Below are positions 23,101 through 33,324 of a DNA stretch of 64,000 bases, one piece after another. The position numbers were made by a program, and so were the translations under genes. Where the stretch lies: the NCBI GenBank assembly GCA_014843695.1, contig CM026397.1:40386651-40450650 (forward strand), given 5' to 3'. The notes under the pieces were generated by a model that was given only the letters and a program-made list of their open reading frames with translations, had not been told where the DNA came from and searched no databases. Position 1 is the first letter of the stretch. Each line of letters opens with the position of its first letter. Source of the stretch: Archivesica marissinica (Eukaryota > Mollusca > Bivalvia > Venerida > Vesicomyidae).

Positions 23101-23548
23101 TGACATGGACGGGTGCATTCAACCCCAAGTAACTGACATGGACGGGTGCATTCAACCCCAAGTAGCTGACATGGACGGGTGCATTCAACCCCAAGTAACT
23201 GACATGGACGGGTGCATTCAACCCCAAGTAACTGACATGGACTGGTGCATTCAACCCCAAGTAGCTGACATGGACTGGTGCATTCAACCCCAAGTAACTG
23301 ACATGGACGGGTGCATTCAACCCCAAGTAGCTGACATGGACGGGTGCATTCAACCCCAAGTACCTGACATGGACTGGTGCATTCAACCCCAAGTACCTGA
23401 CATGGACTGGTGCATTCAACCCCAAGTAGCTGACATGGACGGGTGCATTCAACCCCAAGTAACTGACATGGACTGGTGCATTCAACCCCAAGTAACTGAC
23501 ATGGAATGGTGCATTCAACCCCAAGTAACTGACATGGACTGGTGCATG
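20106..23548. repeat. Satellite C, contig 2 array (33 bp, about 104 units)
   Basis: The unit is GTAACTGACATGGACTGGTG plus CATTCAACCCCAA, 33 bp. Variant positions are shared with contig 3: GGACT/GGACG/GTACT, AACCCC/AAGTCC/AATCCC, GTAACT/GTAGCT, and a rare CATGTAACT at about 22,993. A shortened unit occurs at 20,575-20,590 and an 8-bp stutter at 21,375-21,390. The unit has no stop in several frames, so long frames on both strands are spurious. Confidence 0.97.
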
Positions 23549-23730
23549 ACATTTTTAGACCAATAAATTAATAAGAAAATTACCGTTGGACCAGATCATT
23601 TATCAAAATGGGTAATTTTATCTAAAAATAGTAATAATTATTACTGGCAAACAGTGCAGATCCTGATGAGATGGCTCATCTTGATCTACACTTTTTTAAG
23701 TCTATTTAGAAGCCTGTAGTGTTGAAAGGG
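20106..23730 (+). mobile_element. MITE-P copy with about 104 tandem subterminal repeats
   Basis: TTAA (20,102-20,105) is followed by CCCATTCAACCCCAAGTAAC and then the 33-bp satellite to about 23,548. Next comes the ordinary MITE-P interior: ATTTTTAGACCAATAAATTA, ACCAGATCATTTATCAAAAT, and AGATCCTGATGAGATGGCTC with its inverse arm. It ends with GTAGTGTTGAAAGGG and TTAA (23,731-23,734). Both termini and both TTAA sites are present, so the 3.4-kb array is internal to a single MITE. A solo copy is about 234 bp. Confidence 0.87.
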
Positions 23731-23734
23731 TTAA

Positions 23735-24362
23735 TGTATGTAACACAGCATGAGAATAAAACATTTATTTATGTGGAAATGGTGGGAATTCAGAGTTCCT
23801 AGTGCGACTATTTCGTCCATCATGCCCCCTAGGATTAGCTCTGACAAATGCACACGTACATACTCGCCCGCATACATGGACAGTTGTCATTATAGCGCTA
23901 TTGTGTTGCCAAAATAGGGTTTTGTTTTTTCTTTGTAATTTGGTCATTGTTATTAAGTACGGTATATAAATTACAAAATTATAATTATAGTGTACGGTTT
24001 TGTTCTGCTCCTAAATTAATTATTACTTTGATCATTATCATATATATAGAATTGAATTAAAGGTTTTTTTTCTGCAACTCAATAGTGTTCGAATCTTGTT
24101 AAACAAAACTCTACGTGTTAAAAACAGAAAACAATGCTTACCTATGGTGTCAGATTTTCTTTCAAACCTGAAACGTAGTTAATATTTTTCTTATCAGATA
24201 TTATATATATTTCATAAAATGTCATGGATCAATGGCCGTCGTCAATATGAATATTACGATTGTCGACCATATCTATATCAATGTAAATCATAATGTAGAC
24301 ATAAGAGGGTAAATTTGAGACTGCCATAGAGTTCGCAGTGAATGACTTTGTGTTTTTTTTTA
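23735..24362. other. Unique AT-rich sequence, no feature seen
   Basis: About 630 bp between two MITEs. No convincing coding region or RNA gene is visible. Confidence 0.5.
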
Positions 24363-24545
24363 ACCTGTAACATGCCAATCACAACTATAGTCGCTTTTGC
24401 GAACAGCATAGAACCAGATCAGACGGCACAGAACGTGGCATGTGATCAGGCTCTATGCTGATTGCTATTCGGATTGTGGAGCTAAAGCACTTGTCTGAAT
24501 AGTAAACAATATAGATCCTGATCAGACACGGCATTGCGCATAGGG
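24363..24545. mobile_element. MITE-2 copy, truncated
   Basis: Starts with TTAACCTGTAACATGCCAAT, then CACAACTATAGTCGCTTTTG, AACAGCATAGAACCAGATCAG, GGCTCTATGCTGATTGC and AGATCCTGATCAGACACGG. This order matches the right-hand part of the copy at 8,798-9,024 read in inverse. The second terminus is missing. Confidence 0.65.
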
Positions 24546-24637
24546 TCCCCACTTCTCCTTAAAATTATTATGTTATATATGTGTATCTATCTTACTTGGA
24601 GACATATACGGGCTACATCCTGTCCCTTTTCCATTAA

Positions 24638-25072
24638 CCCTTCCACAGACCTCTAAATAGGCTTACAAAAAGTGTAGAGATACTAATAGTAATATATTTA
24701 GAGAAAATTACCCATTTTCATCAATGAACTGGTCCAAATGTAATTTTCTTATTAGTCGATTCCGAAACAAGTGCTTACAACTTAATATTAATCACTCTCG
24801 AGACCTCATTCCTGATGGAGAAGAGGCAATGTGGAATATAAATGCCTTGCCCAAGGTTCAAATGTAATTTTCTTATTAATTTATTGGTCTAAAAATATCA
24901 TGCACCAGTCCATATCAGTTACTTGGTGTTGAATGCACCAGTCCATGTCAGTTACTTGGTGTTGAATGCACCAGTCCATGTCAGTTACTTGGTGTTGAAT
25001 GCACCAGTCCATGTCAGTTACTTGGTGTTGAATGCACCAGTCCATGTCAGTTACTTGGTGTTGAATGTTCAA
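24638..25072 (-). mobile_element. MITE-P copy with five subterminal repeats and a SINE insertion
   Basis: TTAA (24,634-24,637) is followed by CCCTTCCACAGACCTCTAAA. The hairpin region is mostly deleted. After the AT-rich block come five 33-bp units (about 24,899-25,069) that contain GGTGTTGAATG rather than GGGGTTGAATG. The right terminus GGGTTAA is lost. A 104-bp SINE-A piece interrupts it at 24,755-24,858. This is the intermediate copy-number stage between solo and satellite forms. Confidence 0.83.
24755..24858 (-). mobile_element. Truncated SINE-A with 20-bp target duplication inside MITE-P
   Basis: Contains the SINE-A tail and body (ATTCCGAAACAAGTGCTTAC through ATGCCTTGCCCAAGG) but no tRNA-like head, so it is 5'-truncated. 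CAAATGTAATTTTCTTATTA occurs on both sides (24,735-24,754 and 24,859-24,878). Solo MITE-P copies have that segment once, which confirms it as a target duplication. Confidence 0.9.
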
Positions 25073-25351
25073 TGAATGTATAAAGATGAGGATGTGAAGG
25101 CTTTCATTTAAAATGAATCAATTAGGTAGAGATTTGCTTTCCCGACTACTCAATAGACCGGTTTGTTTGTACACAGCAACCATTTCTGGCCATTCACATT
25201 GATTTTGTATCCAGATTCTCCTAAGCTGTACATACAGTTTGCATGCAATTAAATATGAAATAAAGCTGTCCAATCAATGCATCATTGATCATCTCGGTAC
25301 CTTTCTGCTTCTTTTGCTAATACCATAGATATGGTACTTTTGCTTAATTTA

Positions 25352-25583
25352 TACAAATTTATTTTTAGCTCGATTGCGAAACAAGTTATTACAACTTATA
25401 TTAATCACTCTGGAGACCTCATTACCGATGGAATCCATCGCAACGATGGAGATAGGAGAGGCAACATGGAATTTAAATGTCTTGCCTAAGGGCACAATCG
25501 TAACGGCTCTAGCGGGGCTCAAACTCCAGACCTTTCGCACCTGAAGCAAACGCGCATCCACTGCGCTATCACGACTTCCACTT
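25352..25583 (-). mobile_element. SINE-A copy, full length
   Basis: All modules are present: the inverse tail TTTATACAAATTTATTTTTA, CGATTGCGAAACAAG, GGAATCCATCGCAACGATGG, GGAATTTAAATGTCTTGCC, inverse box B GGGGCTCAAACTCC and inverse box A CGCGCATCCACTGCGCTATC. No clear target duplication is visible. It is the best preserved copy outside arrays. Confidence 0.85.
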
Positions 25584-25626
25584 ATTCCGTACCGTTCTTT
25601 TGCTTCAAAAGATGTTTTTCGTTTAA

Positions 25627-25890
25627 AACTTTGCCTGCTGAGTAAATAAAATCATATTTGCAAACAACATAGATCCAGATCAGCCGTGGCGTTACGTCTG
25701 ATCAGGATCTATGCCGTTTGCTTCAGCCAAGTGTTTTAGCTCCACTATCTGAATAGTAAACAGCATAGAGCCTGATCAGACAGTACAGAATCTGATCTGG
25801 TTCTATGCTGTTTGCAAAAGAATGTACTGTCTGATCTGGCTCTATGCTGTTTGGTAAAGTTATTGTTATCTGCCGCTAGCGTGCAAAGGT
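25627..25890. mobile_element. MITE-2-like foldback element
   Basis: Flanked by TTAA at 25,623-25,626 and 25,891-25,894. The ends are imperfect inverses (AACTTTGCCTGC and GTGCAAAGGT). The interior contains the hairpin GCAAACAACATAGATCCAG with its inverse GGATCTATGCCGTTTGC, then three more arms around CATAGAGCC/GGCTCTATG. The ends differ from the 8,798 copy, so it is either a subfamily or a related family sharing the core. Confidence 0.65.
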
Positions 25891-26351
25891 TTAAATATGC
25901 ATCTATAATAAAATAACCAGATAAGAACTAATTCACCTGCTTTTCAAATATCTGTCTGATCTGACAACCTTTGTTAGATCACCAGACGGAAAGAATAAAA
26001 GTATGGCTGGGTAAGGATCAAGCTCCGTATTATGGAGGTGATCGGATGCCCATCAGTAATACAGATTTTCAGGAATGTTTGATTGTTTCCAAAAAATTTA
26101 CGATTTATATTATATAGACAAGTAGCAAATGTACCACTTTACAGAATTTAATGAAAGCACTGCCAATGGTAAATTTGCTGCCAGAGAGAGCGAGAGCATG
26201 AGAGTGAAAAGTGAAAAAAAATTCTATATTCATTTCTTATTGAAAATTAAATGTTTTATGTACATGCATATAGAATGGGAAAAAATAAAAATAATAAAAT
26301 AAAAAAAATTGCTGCCAGTTGGGTTGGTTGCAACAATCTCTAGTCTTGTTG
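25891..26351. other. AT-rich unique sequence, no feature seen
   Basis: Includes an A-rich stretch at 26,278-26,310. No repeat family or coding signal was recognised. Confidence 0.5.
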
Positions 26352-26550
26352 AATGTTGTTCCAAATTGTCCAGAGTTCGAACCCTGCTGGAGCCGTTACG
26401 ATTGTGTCCTTAGGCAAGGCATTTAAATTCCACATTGCCTCTTCTCTCTCCCTCGTGGCGATGGATTCCATCAGGAATGAGGTCTCGATAGTGATTAATA
26501 TAAGTTGTAAGAACTTGTTTCGCAATCGAGCTAAAATAAATTTGTATAAA
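26352..26550 (+). mobile_element. SINE-A copy, plus orientation, head truncated
   Basis: Begins at about box B (CCAGAGTTCGAACCCTGCTG), then GGAGCCGTTACGATTGTGTC, GGCATTTAAATTCCACATTG, GGAATGAGGTCTCGATAGTG, CGCAATCGAGCTAAAATAAA and TTTGTATAAAC. It is the only clear plus-strand SINE-A in the window. The box A part is missing. Confidence 0.85.
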
Positions 26551-26593
26551 CTAACCAGACGTTGTTGTACGATAGAAGTAAGTCGATCATAAT

Positions 26594-26722
26594 CAGGTCT
26601 GGAGGTTATAAAGCTTTTCTCAATCATCTGATTGGTTCACTCGAGCTGAAATATCAGAATAAACCAATCAAATCACTAGAGCTCGAGTTTGAGATCTGAG
26701 AAAAGTTTTATCATCTTGGAGC
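26594..26722. mobile_element. CAGGTCT-ended MITE, right end degraded
   Basis: The left end CAGGTCTGGAGGTTATAAAG matches the element at 27,095. The interior has inverted segments (ATCTGATTGGTTCACTCGAG against AATCAAATCACTAGAGCTCG). The right terminus is reduced to an AGTTTTATCATCTTGG-like sequence. CAGG ends are compatible with hAT-type mobilisation, but I cannot confirm an 8-bp target duplication. Confidence 0.5.
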
Positions 26723-27094
26723 CATGTTAGTTGATTGATAGCAAATCTTTACAGTAAAATACCTGTTAGATATAATGTAGGAATATCTTTTGAGATATAG
26801 TAAATTAGCAATAATAAGATGAGAAAGTGGATGAAAATTGAATCCATGTTGTGCCAAGGAAACAATGATGAAAACAGAGGAAACCAATTAAAGAGACATA
26901 TCCTCCTTAAAAGAGTATTCAGGGGCAGTAACTGACCAATGTTTCTCATTGATAGATGTAGGTCTAACAATGTTCCGTCTCTCTCATTTCAATAGTTTAC
27001 AAGCTAGGTTTAAGAGCTCAATGTTCTGATGAATGGCAACATAAAATAATCCACTTTCAATAGGAGAAATGACAATGTAGAAATGAGTAACGTT
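26723..27094. other. Unique sequence, no feature seen
   Basis: About 370 bp between two related MITEs, with no recognisable signal. Confidence 0.45.
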
Positions 27095-27239
27095 CAGGTC
27101 TCGAGGTTATAAAACTTGTCTCACTTCTCAAACTCGAGATCAAGATATTTGATTGGTTGAGTCTGATATTTACACTCAGCTCAACTAATCAGAAGTTTGA
27201 ATTTGAGATTGGAGAACACCTTTATAATCTCCAGACCTG
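27095..27239. mobile_element. 145-bp CAGGTCT MITE with clear TIRs
   Basis: The left end CAGGTCTCGAGGTTATAAAA and the right end TTTATAATCTCCAGACCTG are inverted repeats with two or three mismatches. Inside, AACTCGAGATCAAGATATTTG pairs loosely with the right half. The adjacent octamers GTAACGTT (27,087-27,094) and GTAGCATG (27,240-27,247) agree at 5 of 8 positions, which may be an old hAT-like duplication. Confidence 0.62.
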
Positions 27240-27307
27240 GTAGCATGCATTATTATGCAATGATCAAAAAAGGCCTTTTCCAGGAGACAGTTATTACAGG
27301 TTAAAGT

Positions 27308-28315
27308 GTTACAGGACAGCATGACTTGTCTACAGAACTTACACACTGTGGACAGTTTCACAGGAAGGACAAACACTCTCCGTTACAGGACAGCATGACT
27401 TGTCTACAGAACTTACACACTGTGGACTGTTTCACAGGAAGGACTAACCCTCTAACATCGTTACAGGACAGCATGACTTGTCTACAGAACTTACACACTG
27501 TGGACGGTTTCACAGGAAGGACTAACCCTCTAACATCGTTACAGGACAGCATGACTTGTCTACAGAACTTACACACTGTGTACTGTTTCACAGGAAGGAC
27601 TAACCCTCTAACATCGTTACAGGACAGCATGACTTGTCTACAGAACTTACACACTGTGTACTGTTTCACAGGAAGGACTAACCCTCTAACATCGTTACAG
27701 GACAGCATGACTTGTCTACAGAACTTACACACTGTGGACGGTTTCACAGGAAGGACTAACCCTCTAACATCGTTACAGGACAGCATGACTTGTCTACAGA
27801 ACTTACACACTGTGTACTGTTTCACAGGAAGGACTAACCCTCTAACATCGTTACAGGACAGCATGACTTGTCTACAGAACTTACACACTGTGGACTGTTT
27901 CACAGGAAGGACTAACCCTCTAACATCGTTACAGGACAGCATGACTTGTCTACAGAACTTACACACTGTGTACTGTTTCACAGGAAGGACTAACCCTCTA
28001 ACATCGTTACAGGACAGCATGACTTGTCTACAGAACTTACACACTGTGGACTGTTTCACAGGAAGGACAAACACTCCGTTACAGGACAGCATGACTTGTC
28101 TACAGAACTTACACACTGTGGACGGTTTCACAGGAAGGACTAACCCTCTAACATCGTTACAGGACAGCATGACTTGTCTACAGAACTTACACACTGTGGA
28201 CGGTTTCACAGGAAGGACTAACCCTCTAACACCGTTACAGGACAGCATGACTTGTCTACAGAACTTACACACTGTGGACGGTTTCACAGCAAGGACTAAC
28301 ACTCTCACACCGTGT
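27308..28315. repeat. Array E: 78-bp minisatellite (about 13 units)
   Basis: The unit is GTTACAGGACAGCATGACTT, GTCTACAGAACTTACACACT, GTGGACTGTTTCACAGGAAG and GACTAACCCTCTAACATC, 78 bp. Variants are TGTGTACTG, TGTGGACGG and a short form lacking CTAACC...ATC. The period is a multiple of three without stops in one frame per strand, which produces 330-350 codon frames. Synonymous and nonsynonymous variation look alike, and there is no flanking exon evidence, so I do not call a gene. Confidence 0.95.
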
Positions 28316-28674
28316 GTAACACAATGTTTAAGTGGGTTTGTGTTCACACTACTCCCCAGTGGGCAGCTGTAATGGTATCTAGACCAAAGTCATACAACCT
28401 TTAATGACATAATTATATCGATGCATAAATTAACAACATTGTGTGATTAATATGTTATTAGATATCTGTATTATCTGTTTGTTGATTTGTTTGTGTTTCA
28501 GTGTCTTAGCAGTACATGCAATGGTTGAAAGAGGACTGTCAGTGATGAGATGGTAGAGTCATACCACAAGCTTGAGGGATAGCAACAAGATAGTACCCTC
28601 ATCAAACATAGTAAGTACCACTGCTTGCTCATAATGTGTGTAATAGATCTCTCTGGCTGGCTTCCTGTCTGTCA
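28316..28674. other. Unique sequence containing one splice-bounded, non-open segment
   Basis: A good acceptor (TTTGTGTTTCAG ending at 28,501) and a good donor (GTAAGTA from 28,611) bound a 109-bp segment. All three frames of that segment contain stops. It could be a non-coding exon or chance. Confidence 0.3.
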
Positions 28675-28895
28675 GGTCTGGAGCTAGAGTATGTTGGGCT
28701 GGCTGGCTCTGGTCTGGACCATGAGTATGTTGGGCTGGCTGGCTGGCTCTGGTCTGGACCATGAGTATGTTGGGCTGGCTGGCTGGCTCTGGTCTGGACC
28801 ATGAGTATGTTGGGCTGGCTGGCTGGCTCGGGTCTGGACCTTGAGTATGTTGGGCTGGCTGGCGGGCGGGCTCGGGTCTGGACCTTGAGTATGTT
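28675..28895. repeat. 40-bp minisatellite with GGCT-rich core (about 5 units)
   Basis: The unit is ATGAGTATGTTGGGCTGGCT followed by GGCTGGCTCTGGTCTGGACC, 40 bp. The first unit is 4 bp shorter and later units change ATGAG to TTGAG. The GGCT tetranucleotide within the unit varies in number (two to three copies). Confidence 0.9.
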
Positions 28896-29604
28896 TCGTA
28901 TATCTTTAGCAATCATAGTATAAAAGTTATGCTACTAAATTGGGTTTCTAAATGTTATTACCAAGAGTATTAACAGGTTATACACTTGTCTGTGGTATGT
29001 ATCACCTGAACAAATTGAAAAATAAACAGATTATATGGTATAAGTGTTTCTTTTGACAGGTCGTAAATTAGTTTTAATGAAACTTAAATCGGCTGGTGAT
29101 GGTGTGACTGGATTTGCAGGTACCCTGGGGATTTTATGTGAATGTTTAGCCGTTAATGACCAGTTACTGGTGCCTGCTCTCTCACATTAAAGCAACATTC
29201 TGTCTCACCAATTCTATAATTATGACTTGGCGTAGAAAAAGCTACTATTTTGGCCAGGTTTTCAAATGTTCGTGCGGTTGTGTTACGCCATTTAAGGTAA
29301 TAATTAATGACCATGTAATGGGATTATTATGCCGGGGTAAATTTATAAATTTCTTGTATTCAACAAGGTGTAAATGTAAAACGACAAGAATTACTAAGGA
29401 GTGTTGGTAAGATTTCATGCCATGGAAATGTTTATTCGTTGGCAGATTTACATAAAAATAGGTTGATTAAATATAGATTGCTTGAATGTTTACAAACGCT
29501 ATGGGGGAATATAATACAGGTACATAATGTACCATGTAAGATTTGTGTCGGCAATGATTGGGAAAATCGGATTTGTATTGATAAATGTTGTACTATTACA
29601 TTTG
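28896..29604. other. Unique sequence with a weak exon-like open stretch
   Basis: A pyrimidine-rich acceptor (TTTCTTTTGACAG ending at 29,059) precedes a 42-codon open stretch to TAA at 29,188-29,190. An overlapping 84-codon frame at 29,156-29,410 is cysteine-containing (KCSCGC, TRCKCK) but matches no zinc-binding spacing I know. Both are short for AT-rich DNA and I do not call either as coding. Confidence 0.3.
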
Positions 29605-29606
29605 AA

Positions 29607-29735
29607 GTTCAAGGTCTCCGTGGCAGAGTGGTCAAGGTCGTTGACTTCAAATCATTTGCCCGTCACCGTTGTAGGTTTGAGGGTATCATATTATTTCATA
29701 AGGGCTCAAGCTAGACCCAAATTTTTGGGAGAATT
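29607..29735 (+). mobile_element. SINE-D head region
   Basis: Box A-like GTGGCAGAGTGGTCAAGGTC and box B-like GTTGTAGGTTTGAGG, spaced as in a tRNA, are followed by GGTATCATATTATTTCATAAGG. The same order appears in SINE-D at 33,325-33,595. It is not a functional tRNA: the box B core is degenerate and no acceptor-stem pairing is apparent. Confidence 0.55.
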
Positions 29736-29795
29736 GAGAAAGCACGTGCTTGTGTCATCTAATGGTATTATTTAATAAATTTCAACATAATGGGG

Positions 29796-29875
29796 TTAAA
29801 ATACACAATATGTCCATTAAATACACAATATGACCATTAAATACACAATATGACTGACCATTAAATACAACATTA
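29796..29875. repeat. 20-bp tandem repeat (about 4 units)
   Basis: ATTAAATACACAATATGACC is repeated about four times, with one unit containing a small insertion (GACTGACC). Confidence 0.85.
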
Positions 29876-29954
29876 GAATAGTGCTTTACAATGGCAAGTG
29901 TATCGTACTGGACGATATATTTTGTCTGAAAATTGTACAAATTCTAGTGCAAAT

Positions 29955-30265
29955 CATTGTCCCAAGGGCGACTACTTCGCCCATGTCACCCTCTAGAATG
30001 AACCCTGTTCATGTGAGGAAGCTACATGTATCTAGCTGGTTTGCGGGAATGTCCGACATATTGCTCGGAGAGGTGCCCATCCATCTGTGCCTGAAACAAA
30101 GTTTGAACTGGCACTTGGCGGGTCTTCCGCCACCAATAACAGCACGAAGAAAGAGATTTGCTTTCCAAGAATGTTATAATGGACACGAGACCTCGGTTTA
30201 ACGTCCCATCTGAAAGACTGTTAATTTTATTAGGGTCAGACGGGGGGATCGAACAAAGACTACAC
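29955..30265. mobile_element. SINE mosaic: SINE-D body joined to SINE-C head region
   Basis: 30,013-30,150 (CATGTGAGGAAGCTACATG, TTGCTCGGAGAGGTGCCCAT, GGGTCTTCCGCCACCAATAA) matches the body of SINE-D at 33,430-33,530 in plus orientation. 30,180-30,260 (GAGACCTCGGTTTAACGTCC, CATCTGAAAGACTGTTAATT, GGGGGGATCGAAC) matches the head side of SINE-C at 18,750-18,810 in minus orientation. Either two insertions abut or the element is a chimera. Confidence 0.6.
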
Positions 30266-30401
30266 ACATACTTGCATCCATGTCAACGATGGTGACTAAT
30301 ATTGTGTAACCATGGTGACTAATATTGTCTGTTACGGATGGTTCGTAATCCTTATAAAAGAAACAAATGTTATTTATGACTTAATTTTATTATTTTCAGA
30401 G

Positions 30402-30460
30402 TTTAGTTTATACAAATATATTTTAGCTTGATTGCGAAACAAGTTCTTACAACTTATATT
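30402..30460 (-). mobile_element. SINE-A tail fragment at the edge of array F
   Basis: Only the 3' tail remains: AGTTTATACAAATATATTTT, AGCTTGATTGCGAAACAAG, TTCTTACAACTTATATTTAA. Where the body should continue, the first unit of the 119-bp array begins, so the SINE is cut at the array boundary. Confidence 0.75.
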
Positions 30461-30469
30461 TAACCCTTT

Positions 30470-32937
30470 CCTTCATGGAGACTTAGGTTAATAACTTAAT
30501 ATACTATTTTATCTCCATACAAACTACAGCCATTTAGCTATCATGCAGTGGATAAGTAGTCGCCATATCTATCCCACCTCCATAGATATTACTGGGACTA
30601 CATAGAGATTTAGGTTAATATACTATTATATCTCCATACAAACGACAGCCATTTAGCTATCATGCAGTGGATAAGTAGTCGCCATATCTATCCCACCTCC
30701 ATAGATATTACTGGGACTACATAGAGATTTAGGTTAATATACTATTATATCTCCATACAAACGACAGCCATTTAGCTATCATGCAGTGGATAAGTAGTCG
30801 CCATCTATCCCACCTCCATAGATATTACTGGGACTACATAGAGATTTAGGTTAATATACTATTATATATCCATACAAACGACAGCCATTTAGCTATCATG
30901 CAGTGGATAAGTAGTCGCCATCTATCCCACCTCCATAGATATTACTGGGACTACATAGAGATTTAGGTTAATATACTATTATATCTCCATACAAACGACA
31001 GCCATTTAGCTATCATGCAGTGGATAAGTAGTCGCCATCTATCCCACCTCCATAGATATTACTGGGACTACATAGAGATTTAGGTTAATATACTATTATA
31101 TCTCCATACAAACGACAGCCATTTAGCTATCATGCAGTGGATAAGTAGTCGCCATCTATCCCACCTCCATAGATATTACTGGGACTACATAGAGATTTAG
31201 CTTAATATACTATTATATCTCCATACAAACAACAGCCATTTAGCTATCATGCAGTGGATAAGTAGTCGTCATATATATCCCACCTCCATAGATATTACTG
31301 GGACTACATAGAGATTTAGGTTAATATACTATTATATCTCCATACAAACAACAGCCATTTAGCTATCATACAAACGACAGCCATTTAGCTATCATGCAGT
31401 GGATAAGTAGTCGCCATATCTATCCTACCTCCATAGATATTACTGGGACTACATAGAGATTTAGCTTAATATACTATTATATCTCCATACAAACTACAGC
31501 CATTTAGCTATCATGCAGTGGATAAGTAGTCGTCATATCTATCCCACCTCCATAGATATTACTGGGACTACATAGAGATTTAGGTTAATATACTATTATA
31601 TCTCCATACAAACAACAGCCATTTAGCTATCATGCAGTGGATAAGTAGTCGTCATATCTATCCCACCTCCATAGATATTACTGGGACTACATAGAGATTT
31701 AGGTTAATATACTATTATATCTCCATACAAACAACAGCCATTTAGCTATCATACAAACGACAGCCATTTAGCTATCATGCAGTGGATAAGTAGTCGCCAT
31801 ATCTATCCTACCTCCATAGATATTACTGGGACTACATAGAGATTTAGCTTAATATACTATTATATCTCCATACAAACAACAGCCATTTAGCTATCATGCA
31901 GTGGATAAGTAGTCGCCATATCTATCCCACCTCCATAGATATTACTGGGACTACATAGAGATTTAGGTTAATATACTATTATATTTCCATACAAACGACA
32001 GCCATTTAGCTATCATGCAGTGGATAAGTAGTCGCCATATCTATCCCACCTCCATAGATATTACTGGGACTACATAGAGATTTAGGTTAATATACTATTA
32101 TATCTCCATACAAACGACAGCCATTTAGCTATCATGCAGTGGATAAGTAGTCGCCATATCTATCCCACCTCCATAGATATTACTGGGACTACATAGAGAT
32201 TTAGGTTAATATACTATTATATCTCCATACAAACGACAGCCATTTAGCTATCATGCAGTGGATAAGTAGTCGCCATATCTATCCCACCTCCATAGATATT
32301 ACTGGGACTACATAGAGATTTAGGTTAATATACTATTATATCTCCATACAAACGACAGCCATTTAGCTATCATGCAGTGGATAAGTAGTCGTCATATCTA
32401 TCCCACCTCCATAGATATTACTGGGACTACATAGAGATTTAGGTTAATATACTATTATATCTCCATACAAACAACAGCCATTTAGCTATCATACAAACGA
32501 CAGCCATTTAGCTATCATGCAGTGGATAAGTAGTCGCCATATCTATCCTACCTCCATAGATATTACTGGGACTACATAGAGATTTAGCTTAATATACTAT
32601 TATATCTCCATACAAACAACAGCCATTTAGCTATCATGCAGTGGATAAGTAGTCGCCATATCTATCCCACCTCCATAGATATTACTGGGACTACATAGAG
32701 ATTTAGGTTAATATACTATTATATTTCCATACAAACGACAGCCATTTAGCTATCATGCAGTGGATAAGTAGTCGCCATATCTATCCCACCTCCATAGATA
32801 TTACTGGGACTACATAGAGATTTAGGTTAATATACTATTATATCTCCATACAAACGACAGCCATTTAGCTATCATGCAGCGTATAAGTAGTCGCCATATC
32901 TATCCCACCTCCATAGATATTACTGGGACTACATGAG
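30470..32937. repeat. Array F: 119-bp tandem repeat (about 20 units)
   Basis: The unit runs from CATAGAGATTTAGGTTAATA through TACAAACGACAGCCATTTAG, CTATCATGCAGTGGATAAGT and AGTCGCCATATCTATCCCAC to GATATTACTGGGACTA. The period is 119 bp; several units at 30,720-31,190 are 117 bp after loss of AT from CCATATCT. Three units contain an extra 26-bp internal duplication near 31,365, 31,748 and 32,488. These are linked with GCTTAATATAC-type neighbours, which shows multi-unit blocks being copied. Confidence 0.95.
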
Positions 32938-33030
32938 ATTCTGCCTTTATTATGAACATTGGTTTCGCTACTACACTGTCAATGTATGTCGCATTGGTAA
33001 TGGCGCCAAGAGGTGCTTCTATGAGGAAAA

Positions 33031-33135
33031 GGGTTAATCACTCTCGAGACCTCATTCCTGATGGAATCCATCGCCATGAGTGAGAGAAGATGCGATGTGG
33101 AATTTAAATGCCTTGCCTACGGGCACAATCGTTTA
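33031..33135 (-). mobile_element. SINE-A body fragment
   Basis: TAATCACTCTCGAGACCTCA, TTCCTGATGGAATCCATCGC, GGAATTTAAATGCCTTGCC and GGGCACAATCGTTTA follow in family order. Both head and tail are missing. An 80-codon frame here is an accidental overlap. Confidence 0.8.
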
Positions 33136-33324
33136 CAGTAATCCATCTATGTGTCTCTATGTTGGCCAGTCATCTCGTAGAAATAGCAAAACAACATTTG
33201 TTTCCATGGCTCGATTGTGGCTCTCCAGTTTCGAAGGTAAATAAGCCGAAACACATCACCACTTGTCTTCCTTTATTGCGGAATGTTCTAGTCTGCAGGC
33301 TAGTTGTACATGTTTCTATATTAA

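Noticed and set aside
20106..23548. CRISPR-like appearance: regular short repeats of about 33 bp
   Set aside because: Units are directly tandem with no unique spacers, there are no cas genes, and the context is eukaryotic transposons.
27326..28372. 348-codon frame in the 78-bp array, with DSMTCLQNLHTV repeats
   Set aside because: Another multiple-of-three array. The opposite strand is open too (329 codons), changes among units are not synonymous-biased, and no recognised domain is present.
28559..28916. Proline/serine-rich frames (PARQPAQHT repeats) on the minus strand
   Set aside because: They are readings of the 40-bp GGCT-rich minisatellite and change frame with repeat length.
29156..29410. 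84-codon frame with clustered cysteines (KCSCGC, CRG, TRCKCK)
   Set aside because: The cysteine spacing fits no zinc knuckle or finger I know. The frame is short for AT-rich DNA and has no supporting neighbour, so I did not call it.
30470..32937. TTAGG-like telomere motif in array F (TTTAGGTTAATA)
   Set aside because: The motif occurs once per 119-bp unit and is not itself tandem, so it is not telomeric repeat.
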